Shown one piece after another: positions 8,038 through 16,846 of a stretch of DNA of 64,000 bases; the stretch's first letter is position 1; every line of letters starts with the position of its first letter. The stretch is from Chitinophaga sp. CB10 (GTDB lineage: Bacteria; Bacteroidota; Bacteroidia; Chitinophagales; Chitinophagaceae). The notes under the pieces were generated by a model. It saw only the letters and a list, made by a program, of their open reading frames with translations. It made no database searches and was not told the DNA's origin. The translations under genes and the position numbers were made by a program. Location of the stretch: NCBI GenBank assembly GCA_001870995.2, contig MLAV02000001.1, positions 762,509-826,508 on the forward strand. The letters are read 5' to 3'.

Positions 8038-10017
8038 ATGAATAACCTCACGGATTTCAATAAGAAATTGAAGAGAGTGATGAATGCAGGCATGTTATTG
8101 TTCCTATTGCTCACAGCCCCGCAATTATTTGCACAGCAGGGGAAACTTACTGCACGCGTTACTGGTCTTTATAATCCCGCCGGCCTGCTCGAATCGCTGC
8201 CGCAGGGATACGCCGCCACAGGGAAAAAATTTCCCTTACTACTATTCTTTCATGGCCTGGGAGAAGAAGGCAACGGCACCACGGAAATCAACCGCGTGAT
8301 CACCAACGGTCCTCCGAAGCTGATCAACCAGGGCGTATTTCCGGCTACGTTCAAAGTGGGCGATTCCACCGAATCGTTCGTGGTATTATGCCCGCAGTTC
8401 AGGGGGATTCCTAACCTTCCGAATATCGACTCGCTGATCGAATACGCCTACCGCAACTACAACGTGGATACCAACCGCGTGTACCTCACCGGCCTAAGCC
8501 GGGGCGGCGGCGTGATATGGGGCTACGTGAGCTCACAGATTTACTCCTGCAACCGGGTGGCGGCCATCGTGCCGATCTGCGGCGCGTACGACCCCGGCCC
8601 CTTACGCAGTCCGCTCCCCATTCAGTCCGTATTCATCTCTTCCAATAACCTGCCCGTGTGGGCTCTTCATAACGAGAACGACCCTACGGTGCCTTCCGCC
8701 GCCTCCAAAAACTGGGTGGCCCTCATCAATGCATACGTGCCCGCGCCCAATCCCCTGGCCAGGCTCACGATATTCAATGCCAGCGGTCACGATGCCTGGT
8801 CCAAAGCCTACGATCCCAACTACCGGGAAGACGGTAAAAACGTGTACGAATGGATGCTGCAATTCAGCAAGGATAAGCGGGGTGGAGTAGTGGCCAACAA
8901 ACCGCCGGCCGTCAACGCCGGGGTGGACTTCACAGTCGTGCTGCCCAACAACGCCCAGCTGGACGGCTCCGCCACCAGGGACCCGGACGGCAGCATCGCT
9001 ACCTATAAATGGACGCAGACGGCAGGCCCCAGCACCGCTACCATCGCTACGCCTGCCGCGGCCAAAACCACGGTGAGCGGACTCGTAAAAGGCGTGTACA
9101 CCTTCCGCCTCACCGCTACGGACAACAAAGGCCTCAGCGCCTACGACGATGTGGTGGTCACCGTCCAGGATGCGGCCAATAAACCGCCGCAGGCCAACGC
9201 CGGCCCCGATGCCATCATCACCCTGCCGGTGAGCAGCGTGCAGCTGGATGGCTCCGGCTCTACTGACCCGGATGGCAGTATTGCCTCCTATGCCTGGTCG
9301 CAAACCGCCGGCCCGAATACCGCTACGCTGACCGGCGCCGCCTCCGCGAAAGCCACTGCATCCGGCCTGGTAAAAGGCGTATATACGTTCCGGTTAACCG
9401 TCAAAGATAACGGCGGCCTCACTGCTACAGATGAAGTACAAATAACCGTGCAGCAGGCGCCGGTAGATAAAAAACCGCCGGTTGCAGTAGCCACCGCCCC
9501 GGATACCATCGTGCTGCCCGTAAACACGGTAACGCTCAACGGCAGCGCCAGCAGCGATCCGGATGGCAACATCGTCAGCTGGTCGTGGACGCAGCTCAGC
9601 GGCCCCGGCATACACCTCGCCGGCAGCGGTACCGCCATTGCCACGGCTGCCAACATGCCGGAAGGCGTGTACAGCTTTAAACTGGTGGTGACGGACAACG
9701 ACGGCCTCAGCGCCACCACTACCCTGAAAGTAGTGGTAGTGGATGCCAGCGATAACCCCGGCGATACCACCACCGTCAGCTGCTATCCCAACCCTACCCG
9801 CGGCAAAGTGCGGCTGGAAATAAAAACAGCGCACCTGCGCATGGCAAGGGTTACCATCTACGACCTGCGCGGACAAACGGAATTCAAATACAATTACCCG
9901 CTCAACGGCGTGAACTTTATAGAACTGGACCTGGGTACGCTCCCCAACGGCGTGCATATGATCGATGTGCGGGGAGAAGGGAATTTTAAATGGACAGAGC
10001 GGATATTTAAGTTTTAA
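8038..10017 (+). CDS. Secreted alpha/beta-hydrolase esterase with three PKD-like domains and a type IX secretion signal
   Basis: Domain order in 659 residues: signal peptide (about 1-33, ending LFAQ), an alpha/beta-hydrolase of the phospholipase/carboxylesterase or polyhydroxybutyrate-depolymerase-like group (40-275), three PKD/REJ-like beta-sandwich repeats (about 288-378, 383-473 and 477-570), and a type A T9SS C-terminal domain (about 580-659, beginning CYPNPTRGKV). The candidate triad is S154 in GLSRG, D215 in NENDPTVP and H251 in ASGHDAW. The protein should cross the outer membrane by type IX secretion and be anchored or released at the surface. Ester substrate (polymer, feruloylated glycan or other) is not readable. 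The repeats begin with KPPxAxAG and contain LDGSxSxDPDG. Confidence 0.88.
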   Translation: MNNLTDFNKKLKRVMNAGMLLFLLLTAPQLFAQQGKLTARVTGLYNPAGLLESLPQGYAATGKKFPLLLFFHGLGEEGNGTTEINRVITNGPPKLINQGVFPATFKVGDSTESFVVLCPQFRGIPNLPNIDSLIEYAYRNYNVDTNRVYLTGLSRGGGVIWGYVSSQIYSCNRVAAIVPICGAYDPGPLRSPLPIQSVFISSNNLPVWALHNENDPTVPSAASKNWVALINAYVPAPNPLARLTIFNASGHDAWSKAYDPNYREDGKNVYEWMLQFSKDKRGGVVANKPPAVNAGVDFTVVLPNNAQLDGSATRDPDGSIATYKWTQTAGPSTATIATPAAAKTTVSGLVKGVYTFRLTATDNKGLSAYDDVVVTVQDAANKPPQANAGPDAIITLPVSSVQLDGSGSTDPDGSIASYAWSQTAGPNTATLTGAASAKATASGLVKGVYTFRLTVKDNGGLTATDEVQITVQQAPVDKKPPVAVATAPDTIVLPVNTVTLNGSASSDPDGNIVSWSWTQLSGPGIHLAGSGTAIATAANMPEGVYSFKLVVTDNDGLSATTTLKVVVVDASDNPGDTTTVSCYPNPTRGKVRLEIKTAHLRMARVTIYDLRGQTEFKYNYPLNGVNFIELDLGTLPNGVHMIDVRGEGNFKWTERIFKF

Positions 10018-10064
10018 GTCTGAGGTTTTAATACATGATGGACACATTTGCGCCATCAAAAAGC

Positions 10065-10100
10065 AAGCGGGTGTATCCGGCCGGATGCACCCGCTTTTTT
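10065..10100. terminator. Strong hairpin terminator, probably bidirectional
   Basis: A near-perfect inverted repeat (arms 10065-10080 and 10081-10096, one G-T mismatch) is followed by six T on the plus strand and preceded by A residues. It lies 48 bp after the esterase stop and before the convergent glycosyltransferase end at 10121, so it can stop transcription from both sides. Confidence 0.85.
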
Positions 10101-10120
10101 ATACAAAAAATATCAGGCTA

Positions 10121-11323
10121 TCATTGTTTCCGCTCAAACTTTCCTATCGCCTCATAAATCGCCGCCACGGAATTCTCCCAGGTGTGCGACAACGCAAACG
10201 CACGCCTGCGCGTGGCTTCCGCTCCCTTGTCTTCCGCCAGCGCCTGCTCCGTCATTTTAATATAGCCGTCCACGTTAGTAGCCAGGTACACATACTCCCG
10301 GAACAGCTCCATCGTAGGCGTAGCCGTGGCCAACACGGGCTTGCCCATGGCCAGGTATTCGTCCACCTTCAACGGGTAATTGCCGATCGTCATGTCATTG
10401 ACCAGCTGCGGATTCATACACACGTCAAACGCGGCTACATATGCCGGCAGTTCCGCCATCGGTTTACGGCCGGGGAAGTGCACGTTGCTTAGCCGGTGCA
10501 AGGCCGACGCCTGGAAGTCCCCGTCTTCCGGCCCTACCAGCACAAAATCCCAATCCGGCCGCCGTGTAGCCATTTCCGTTATCAGCGGTATGTCCAGCCG
10601 CAAACTGGTGAGCGCCCCTACATAGCCGATAACCGGCCTGCCGGCAGGCGGCATGTCCGCCGGGCGGGCATAGGCGCGCGCCGGGTCAAAGAGGGATAGC
10701 TCGCAGCCCTGCCCGATGTAATAACTGTTAGGGTTATACGATTTTAAACGCTCCGCCAGGTACATGGAGTTAGCCACCCCGATGTCCGCCTTCGCAATAT
10801 GCAGCGGCTCTATCGCCTGCCCGTGCTTTTTCCAGTAATCCACCGCCAGCAGGTAATCCCGGCTGTAATAGATGTACAATTCCGGCTGCAGCAACTCCTT
10901 CAGGTGGTAGCCCCGGAAAATATCATTGTCGTTGAAGAGGATGATATCCCGGAAACCCAGCTGGCGCACGGCCTTGCGGATTTCCCGGGCAAACCGCCGG
11001 TTGTTCACCTTGTTGAACGCCTTGAACAAAGCCGTGGAGGGCAGCCAGTTCACCGATTCCATTACCGAAAGCGGGTAATAATTCCACATATTGTCGTTCA
11101 GGCGTACCAGTGAGCCCTGCGGATTTTTTAACAAGGATTTATGATGGAGGATGTTGGGGTCCTCCTTCTCCGTCAGCAGGGTCTTGCGGTCCAGCGGCGC
11201 GTTGATATACAGCACGCGGTTGTGCCGGGAAAATTCCAGGGCAATGTTTTTGCAGTTACTTCCAATCGGGGTGTACCATGGCTGCAGGCCAATAACAACG
11301 ATGTCCCGGTTTTGAACAGGCAT
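10121..11323 (-). CDS. Glycosyltransferase, GT-B fold (family 1/4-like)
   Basis: The 400-residue protein begins with DIVVIGLQPWYTPIGSNCKN, followed by a Rossmann-type N-terminal half and a C-terminal half with VIGYVGALT, FVLVGPED and a donor-site stretch YPLKVDEYLAMGKPVLAT (around residues 305-330). This is the group often annotated as glycosyltransferase family 1, GumK-like or UDP-galactopyranose-pathway glycosyltransferases. It stands alone, 3-4 kb from the polysaccharide cluster and separated from it by the secreted esterase, but may serve the same polymer. No signal peptide or membrane helix is seen. Confidence 0.82.
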   Translation of the reverse strand: MPVQNRDIVVIGLQPWYTPIGSNCKNIALEFSRHNRVLYINAPLDRKTLLTEKEDPNILHHKSLLKNPQGSLVRLNDNMWNYYPLSVMESVNWLPSTALFKAFNKVNNRRFAREIRKAVRQLGFRDIILFNDNDIFRGYHLKELLQPELYIYYSRDYLLAVDYWKKHGQAIEPLHIAKADIGVANSMYLAERLKSYNPNSYYIGQGCELSLFDPARAYARPADMPPAGRPVIGYVGALTSLRLDIPLITEMATRRPDWDFVLVGPEDGDFQASALHRLSNVHFPGRKPMAELPAYVAAFDVCMNPQLVNDMTIGNYPLKVDEYLAMGKPVLATATPTMELFREYVYLATNVDGYIKMTEQALAEDKGAEATRRRAFALSHTWENSVAAIYEAIGKFERKQ

Positions 11324-11503
11324 AGCGATGAATTAAGTGAAAACTAGGGCAGGTTGTCCGGAGGATGGATGGATAAAATCAGTAGGTATGTAAAGTAAAT
11401 AAATTCCTTTGGTTCCTGCAAATTTTCTCCCGCCGCCCCGGCCGCCCCCGTAAACCTCTTTGCCGGAAATATGTTAACTTAAATAAAGAACAATCATCCT
11501 GTT

Positions 11504-13030
11504 ATGAGCGATATTGTAGAAATCAGAAATTTGACCGTCGAGGATTATTTTGACCTGAAGGAGTCCATGATGTCCGCCTATGCGGACATGAGCGGCAGCT
11601 ACTGGCGGGAGCCCACCATCCGCCGCCTGATCAGCATCTTCCCGGAAGGGCAGATAGCCGTTACCGTGAACGACAAGGTGGTGGGCTGCGCCCTGTCCAT
11701 CATCGTGGACTATAACAAGTTTGGGGACGATCATACCTACGAGCAGATCACCGGTTATTATACTTTCAACACCCATAATCCCAAGGGGGACGTCCTCTAC
11801 GGGATCGAGGTGTTTGTGCGGCCGGATTTCCGCGGCAGGCGGCTCGCACGGCGGCTCTACGACGCGCGCAAGAACCTCTGCGAGCAGCTGAACCTGGAAG
11901 GGATTGTGGCCGGCGGCCGTATCCCGAACTATGAAAAGTATGCGGACAAGCTTACGCCGCGGGAGTATATCCGCAAGGTGCGGGACAAGGAAATCTATGA
12001 CCCTACACTTACTTTCCAGTTCTCGAACGACTTCCAGGTGACGAAGATCCTCCGCAACTACCTCCCCGCGGACGAGGCCAGCAAAGGCTTTGCTACGTTG
12101 CTGAAATGGTATAACATTTACTATGAGCCGGACCAGGATAATATCCGCTACACCAAATCTACCGTACGCATCGGGCTGGTGCAATGGGAAATGCGCGACT
12201 ATGGCAGCCTGGAAGGTTTCCTCTCGCAGGTGGAATATTTCATTGATGCGGTGAGCGATTACGGGTCCGACTTCGTCGTTTTCCCGGAGCTCTTCAATGC
12301 CCCGCTGATGGCGGAATTCAACCAGCTGGACCCCGCAGGCGCCATCCGTGGCGTGGCCCGCTACACGGAGCAGATCCGCGAGGCCATGCAGCAGTTCGCC
12401 GTTTCCTATAATGTAAACGTCATCTGCGGCAGCATGCCTATCCTGCGGAACGATCTCCTGTACAACATTTCCTACCTCTGCCGGCGGGATGGTACCCATG
12501 AGGAGTACACGAAAATCCATCCCACGCCCAGCGAAGTGTACGCCTGGGGCATCAAGGGCGGCAACGAAATCAAGGTCTTTGACACGGATTGCGGCAAAAT
12601 AGGCATCCAGATCTGCTATGACGTGGAGTTTCCCGAGCCTTCCCGCATCCTGGCGGAGCAGGGCATGCAAATCCTCTTTGTGCCGTTTATGACGGACACC
12701 CAGCACGCCTATAACCGCGTGCGCTTCTGCGCCCAGGCCCGCGCCATTGAAAACGAGTGCTACGTGGCTATTTCCGGCTGCATCGGCAACCTGCCGAAGG
12801 TCAATAATATGGACTTGCAGTATGCGCAAAGTTGTGTGCTCACGCCGTCGGATTTCCAGTTTCCCGTAACGGGCATCAAGGCGGATGCCACGCCCAACAC
12901 GGAAATGGTGGTCATTGCCGATGTGGACCTCGTGCTGCTCAAGGAGCTGCATGCCTTCGGCAGCGTGCAAACGATGAAGGATAAACGAAAAGACCTCTAT
13001 GAAGTAGTGCAGAAAAAGAAGAACCCCTAG
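11504..13030 (+). CDS. Bifunctional GNAT acetyltransferase / nitrilase-superfamily amidohydrolase
   Basis: Two enzymes are fused in 508 residues. Residues about 5-215 form a GNAT domain with the acetyl-CoA loop region VRPDFRGRRLARRLYDA. Residues about 220-500 form a carbon-nitrogen hydrolase with the full catalytic triad: E262 (VFPELF), K337 (YTKIHPTP) and C371 (IQICYDVEF). The hydrolase should cleave a small amide or nitrile-type C-N bond, and the GNAT half should acetylate an amine, perhaps its product or precursor. This architecture recurs across bacteria, but to my knowledge has no settled substrate. The gene stands alone with about 180 bp on either side. Confidence 0.9.
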   Translation: MSDIVEIRNLTVEDYFDLKESMMSAYADMSGSYWREPTIRRLISIFPEGQIAVTVNDKVVGCALSIIVDYNKFGDDHTYEQITGYYTFNTHNPKGDVLYGIEVFVRPDFRGRRLARRLYDARKNLCEQLNLEGIVAGGRIPNYEKYADKLTPREYIRKVRDKEIYDPTLTFQFSNDFQVTKILRNYLPADEASKGFATLLKWYNIYYEPDQDNIRYTKSTVRIGLVQWEMRDYGSLEGFLSQVEYFIDAVSDYGSDFVVFPELFNAPLMAEFNQLDPAGAIRGVARYTEQIREAMQQFAVSYNVNVICGSMPILRNDLLYNISYLCRRDGTHEEYTKIHPTPSEVYAWGIKGGNEIKVFDTDCGKIGIQICYDVEFPEPSRILAEQGMQILFVPFMTDTQHAYNRVRFCAQARAIENECYVAISGCIGNLPKVNNMDLQYAQSCVLTPSDFQFPVTGIKADATPNTEMVVIADVDLVLLKELHAFGSVQTMKDKRKDLYEVVQKKKNP

Positions 13031-13217
13031 CGGTGGTAAATGGTTGGTTTTTAATTTTTAGGGAAAGATTAATGGCCACTTTGCTTTAGCGTTCCGTCCG
13101 CATTTCCAGGGAATTGGGGCGATATGCCATGCAGAACGAGGTTCCTGCAATTAAACGGGTTAAATAAACCATCTTTGCAGTGTGTTATTAACCAATCAAT
13201 AAGTAAACGATTTGAAG

Positions 13218-13520
13218 ATGAGTAAAAAGATCAATCTGGCGCTGCAGATCATTCCCAGCGTGCCTTCTGAACAGGTATATGCCGTGGTGGACGAAGCCAT
13301 TGCCGTCATCAAGGCATCCGGCGTAAAGTACAGGGTATGCCCCTTTGAAACGGTGATGGAAGGTACCTACGAAGAGCTGATGGAAGTAGTGCGCCAGGCC
13401 CAGGAAGTATGCTTTAAAGCCGGCGCGTCCCAGTTGCTGGTGTATGTAAAAATGCAGATACGGAAAGACAGCGATGTGACCATGGAAGAAAAGACCGGCA
13501 AGTATGACGCCGAAGCCTAG
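13218..13520 (+). CDS. MTH1187/YkoF-family thiamine-binding protein
   Basis: The 100-residue protein has the small ferredoxin-like pattern INLALQIIPS, followed by GVKYRVCPFETVMEGTYEEL and LLVYVKMQIRKDS, typical of the MTH1187 (DUF77) thiamine-binding family. The ATG at 13218 is chosen; a TTG at 13212 would add two residues (MK). The family binds thiamine or a precursor and probably forms oligomers in the cytoplasm. A short gap (72 bp) separates it from the PH-domain gene, so the two may be transcribed together. A CATCTTTG at about 13173-13180 resembles a -7 box. Confidence 0.82.
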   Translation: MSKKINLALQIIPSVPSEQVYAVVDEAIAVIKASGVKYRVCPFETVMEGTYEELMEVVRQAQEVCFKAGASQLLVYVKMQIRKDSDVTMEEKTGKYDAEA

Positions 13521-13592
13521 TCCTCGCCAAAAATAACATCCTATCTGCATAATAATATCTATCTTACTTATTATAAACTAAAAGAAGAGGAT

Positions 13593-14090
13593 ATGAGATT
13601 CGCAGCAGTCCAGGACGACACGTCAAAGATTATTACCCACCTGCTGATAGTGGTGGTGCTGCTGATAGGAGTGAGGCAGGTGCTGGCGGACCGGCACGAC
13701 GCCATTCCCACCACCATCGCCCTGATCATCCTGCTGCCGGCCCTGCTGATAGCCTGGAGTGTAAGCCCCCGCTATTATGTGCTGACGGCAGCTGACATCA
13801 TCATCAAGGGGCATCTGCGCAGCATACGCATCCCGCTGAAAGAGGTGTTGCGCCTGCGCAGCATCGAGGAGGAGGAGCTGGGCGAGAGTGCCCGCGTATT
13901 CGCCAGCGGCGGGGTATTTGGATACCTGGGCGCTTACCGCAGCGCCGAAATGGGGGATTATCAACGCTGGTGTACCAACAACGAACACCTGGTGCTGATT
14001 GAGTCCGCCAATACCAAATGGGTGATCAGCCCGGACAATTCCACCGAATTCGTGAAGGCGGTGAACCGCATTATAAACAAAGTGGATTGA
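13593..14090 (+). CDS. Small membrane protein with bacterial PH domain
   Basis: The 165-residue protein has two adjacent hydrophobic segments (about residues 13-32 and 38-57) and then a soluble C-terminal domain starting YYVLTAADIIIKGHL, with GVFGYLGAYRSAEMGDYQRW and a final helix STEFVKAVNRIIN. This is the shape of bacterial pleckstrin-homology (YdbS/YvbH-like) membrane proteins. Function is unknown for most of them. It is followed by a hairpin at 14123-14163. Confidence 0.75.
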   Translation: MRFAAVQDDTSKIITHLLIVVVLLIGVRQVLADRHDAIPTTIALIILLPALLIAWSVSPRYYVLTAADIIIKGHLRSIRIPLKEVLRLRSIEEEELGESARVFASGGVFGYLGAYRSAEMGDYQRWCTNNEHLVLIESANTKWVISPDNSTEFVKAVNRIINKVD

Positions 14091-14122
14091 GTACACGGAC
14101 CGACGGTCCACGGCATAATGCA

Positions 14123-14163
14123 AACGGCCGGTTACTTCCCTTACGGGCAGGTAACCGGCCGTT
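14123..14163. terminator. Perfect 13-bp hairpin between convergent genes
   Basis: Arms 14123-14135 and 14151-14163 are perfect complements around a 15-nt loop. It sits between the ends of two convergent genes (14090 and 14184). There is no long T tract on either strand, so it may act as a weak or factor-assisted terminator. Confidence 0.6.
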
Positions 14164-14183
14164 GTATTAAATCTTTCTCCCCC

Positions 14184-15425
14184 CTAACTAACAGAATGGA
14201 AGAAAAGGTAACCGAGTAAAATGGCGGATACGATACCGCAGAAGTCCGCAATCAGCCCCGCCGTGAGCGCATAGCGCGTTTTCTTTACGTTGACGGAACC
14301 GAAGTACACCGCCAGGATGTAGAACGTGGTTTCCGTAGTGCCCTGGATGATGCTGGCGAGCCGCCCTGCAAAGGAATCCGGCCCGTTGTGCTCCATAATT
14401 TCCACCATCAGCGCGCGGGAGCCGCTGCCGCTCAGCGGCTTCATGAAAGCTACCGGTAACGCAGGTACGAAATCCGTATTGAAGCCCATGGCGGCAAACA
14501 AAGCGCCGATGCCGTTAACCAGGTAGTCCATACAGCCGGTAGCGCGGAATGCGCCAATGGCCACGAGGATGCCCACCAGGTAAGGGATGATGCGTACGGA
14601 TATCTGGAAGCCTTCCTTCGCGCCTTCGATGAATACATCGTACACGTTGATCTTTTTAAAGATGCCGGAAGCCAGGAAAGTGACTACAATAGCGAAGATG
14701 ATACCGCCGCCCAGGCTGGCCGTGCGGGGGCCGATCTGGTCGGGAGGCATGTTTTTTACCCAAAAGTAGAGTCCGCATAAAAGAACGGCAAACCCCGCCA
14801 GGAATATGAGTACCGGGAGTTTGAAGAGGTTGATCTTCTGGTAAATGGACACCGTGATCATGCCGGCGATAAATGCGATGAACGTGGAGATCAGGATGGG
14901 AATGAACACATCCGCCGGGTTGGCCGCATGGGCCGCCAGCCGCAGGGCGATCACCGAGGTGGGGATGAGGATGACCCCCGCCGTATTCAGCACGAGGAAC
15001 ATGATTTGCGGGTTGCTGGCCTCGTCCGGCTTGGGATTGAGCTCCTGCAATTCCTTCATGGCCTTTAGCCCCATGGGAGTGGCCGCATTGTCCATCCCGA
15101 GCATGCTGGCGGAAAAGTTCATCAGCATGGAGCCCATGGCAGGATGCCCTTTGGGCACGTCGGGAAAGAGTTTGGAAAAGAAGGGATTCACGAAGTTGGA
15201 AAAGCGCTGGATCATGCCGCCTGCTTCCCCTACCCGCATGATGCCCAGCCAGAAGGTCATAATACCGGCCAGGCCCAGGGAGATCTCGGCGCCGGCTTTG
15301 GCATTGGTGAGCATGGAGTTCATCACTGCCCCGAATACCGAGGTATCCTGGAGGATGAATGTCTTGAACAGGGCAACCACAAACGATATGAGGAAGAATG
15401 CCAGCCAGACGTAGTTTAAAGCCAT
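14184..15425 (-). CDS. Fused SpmA-SpmB nucleoside-recognition-domain membrane protein
   Basis: The 413-residue membrane protein joins two gate-type domains. The N-terminal half (to about 200) resembles SpmA (GAEISLGLAGIMTFWLG and NFSASMLGMDNAATPMG). The C-terminal half (about 240-413) resembles SpmB (FQISVRIIPYLVGILVAIGA, MKPLSGSGSRALMVEI and IIQGTTETTFYILAVYFG). In spore formers the two proteins act in spore-core dehydration. Bacteroidota do not sporulate, and this fusion is common there, where it probably transports a nucleoside-like or other small solute. It diverges from ychF. Confidence 0.88.
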   Translation of the reverse strand: MALNYVWLAFFLISFVVALFKTFILQDTSVFGAVMNSMLTNAKAGAEISLGLAGIMTFWLGIMRVGEAGGMIQRFSNFVNPFFSKLFPDVPKGHPAMGSMLMNFSASMLGMDNAATPMGLKAMKELQELNPKPDEASNPQIMFLVLNTAGVILIPTSVIALRLAAHAANPADVFIPILISTFIAFIAGMITVSIYQKINLFKLPVLIFLAGFAVLLCGLYFWVKNMPPDQIGPRTASLGGGIIFAIVVTFLASGIFKKINVYDVFIEGAKEGFQISVRIIPYLVGILVAIGAFRATGCMDYLVNGIGALFAAMGFNTDFVPALPVAFMKPLSGSGSRALMVEIMEHNGPDSFAGRLASIIQGTTETTFYILAVYFGSVNVKKTRYALTAGLIADFCGIVSAILLGYLFFHSVS

Positions 15426-15498
15426 GAGTTTTCAATTATTTAATGCGTGAAGATAGTTTTTTGTTTGTATTAACCAAATCTGCCATCATTTATAACGC

Positions 15499-15529
15499 TT
15501 TGAGAGTAAGAAACAAAACCCTATCTTTG
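15499..15529 (+). promoter_or_regulatory. Bacteroidota-type promoter for ychF
   Basis: TTTG at 15499-15502, a 19-bp spacer, then TATCTTTG at 15522-15529: an exact match to the primary sigma-factor consensus of Bacteroidota. The ATG at 15545 lies 15 bp downstream, so the leader is very short. Confidence 0.8.
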
Positions 15530-15544
15530 CGCAAATTTTGAAAA

Positions 15545-16648
15545 ATGGCTTTGCAAGTAGGAATTGTAGGATTACCGAATGTAGGAAAATCGACTTTGTT
15601 TAACGCGGTAAGCAACAGCGCCAAAGCGCAGGCCAGCAACTACCGTTTCTGTACGATCGAACCCAACGTAGGGCTGGTAGACGTGCCGGACCCACGCCTG
15701 CAGAAACTGGAAGAACTGGTAAAACCTAATCGCGTAGTACCTACTACTATTGAATTTGTGGATATTGCCGGCCTGGTAAAAGGCGCCAGCAAAGGGGAAG
15801 GACTTGGCAACAAGTTTCTCGCCAATATCCGCGAAGTGGATGCAATCGTACATGTGATCCGCTGCTTTGAAGACGATAATATTCTCCGTGAAGAAGGCGC
15901 CATCAACCCGATGGGCGATAAAGGCATTATTGATACCGAGTTACAGCTGAAAGACCTGGAAAGCGTGGAAAAGAAAATCGCGCGTACCGAGAAGATGGCT
16001 AAAACCGGCGGTGATGCAAAAGCTAAAAGGGAATTCGAAATCCTGAAACAATGCCAGCAACACCTGGAGCAGGGCCGCAATATCCGCGAACTGCAACTGA
16101 GTAAAGAGGATAAAACGGCGATTGCCGACCTGTTTTTGCTGACAGATAAGCCGGTACTCTACGTAGCCAACGTGGACGAGGCTTCCCTGCTGACCGGCAA
16201 CAAATTTTCCGACGCCCTCATCGAAGGCGTGAAAAGCGAAGGGGCGCAGGTAATCGTGATGAACAACACTATCGAAGCGCAGATCTCCGAAATGGAAGAC
16301 CCTGCAGACAAAGAGTTGTTCCTCGGCGAATACGGCCTTACAGAGCCGGGCCTGAACCGCCTGATCCGCTCCGCTTACGACCTGCTGGAACTGATTACCT
16401 ATTTCACCGCCGGCGTGCAGGAAGTACGCGCATGGACCATCCACCGCGGCTGGAAAGCCCCGCAGGCGGCCAGCGTGATCCACACCGATTTTGAAAAAGG
16501 CTTTATCAAAGCAGAGGTAATTTCTTACGACGACTACGTTAAATACGGTTCTGAAGCAGCCGCCCGCGAAGCCGGCCGTTTCCGCATCGAGGGTAAAGAG
16601 TACATCGTGGCCGATGGCGACGTGATGCACTTCCGCTTCAACGTATAA
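15545..16648 (+). CDS. ychF: Redox-regulated ATPase YchF (Obg-like)
   Basis: The 367-residue protein has the P-loop GLPNVGKST (residues 8-16), the switch region DIAGLVKGASKGEGLGN and, in place of the NKxD guanine-specificity motif, VANVDE, the hallmark of the ATP-preferring YchF/OLA1 group. A coiled-coil insertion (about 130-200) and a C-terminal TGS domain (about 280-365, TYFTAGVQEVRAWTI) complete the family architecture. It binds ribosomes and affects translation initiation and the oxidative stress response. Full length. It has its own promoter and a hairpin at 16690. Confidence 0.96.
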   Translation: MALQVGIVGLPNVGKSTLFNAVSNSAKAQASNYRFCTIEPNVGLVDVPDPRLQKLEELVKPNRVVPTTIEFVDIAGLVKGASKGEGLGNKFLANIREVDAIVHVIRCFEDDNILREEGAINPMGDKGIIDTELQLKDLESVEKKIARTEKMAKTGGDAKAKREFEILKQCQQHLEQGRNIRELQLSKEDKTAIADLFLLTDKPVLYVANVDEASLLTGNKFSDALIEGVKSEGAQVIVMNNTIEAQISEMEDPADKELFLGEYGLTEPGLNRLIRSAYDLLELITYFTAGVQEVRAWTIHRGWKAPQAASVIHTDFEKGFIKAEVISYDDYVKYGSEAAAREAGRFRIEGKEYIVADGDVMHFRFNV

Positions 16649-16689
16649 AAGATACTTCAAGTCAATAGCCTGAAGGTTACAACAAATCA

Positions 16690-16718
16690 GAAGGGTCGGA
16701 GCATTACTCCGGCCCTTC
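16690..16718 (+). terminator. Hairpin after ychF
   Basis: Arms 16690-16701 and 16707-16718 form 12 pairs (one G-U) with a 5-nt loop. Only a short T stretch follows a few bases later. It separates ychF from the retron locus beginning at 16847. Confidence 0.65.
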
Positions 16719-16846
16719 GTCTATTTTAACCCCGGCCTTACTTGATAAGATAGGAGGAGCATGCCATATGCTTAAAATAAAAATACCTCAATCTCTATAA
16801 ATCAAACATTAATTACTTAGTTTAGCTCCTCAATTATCGTTAACTC

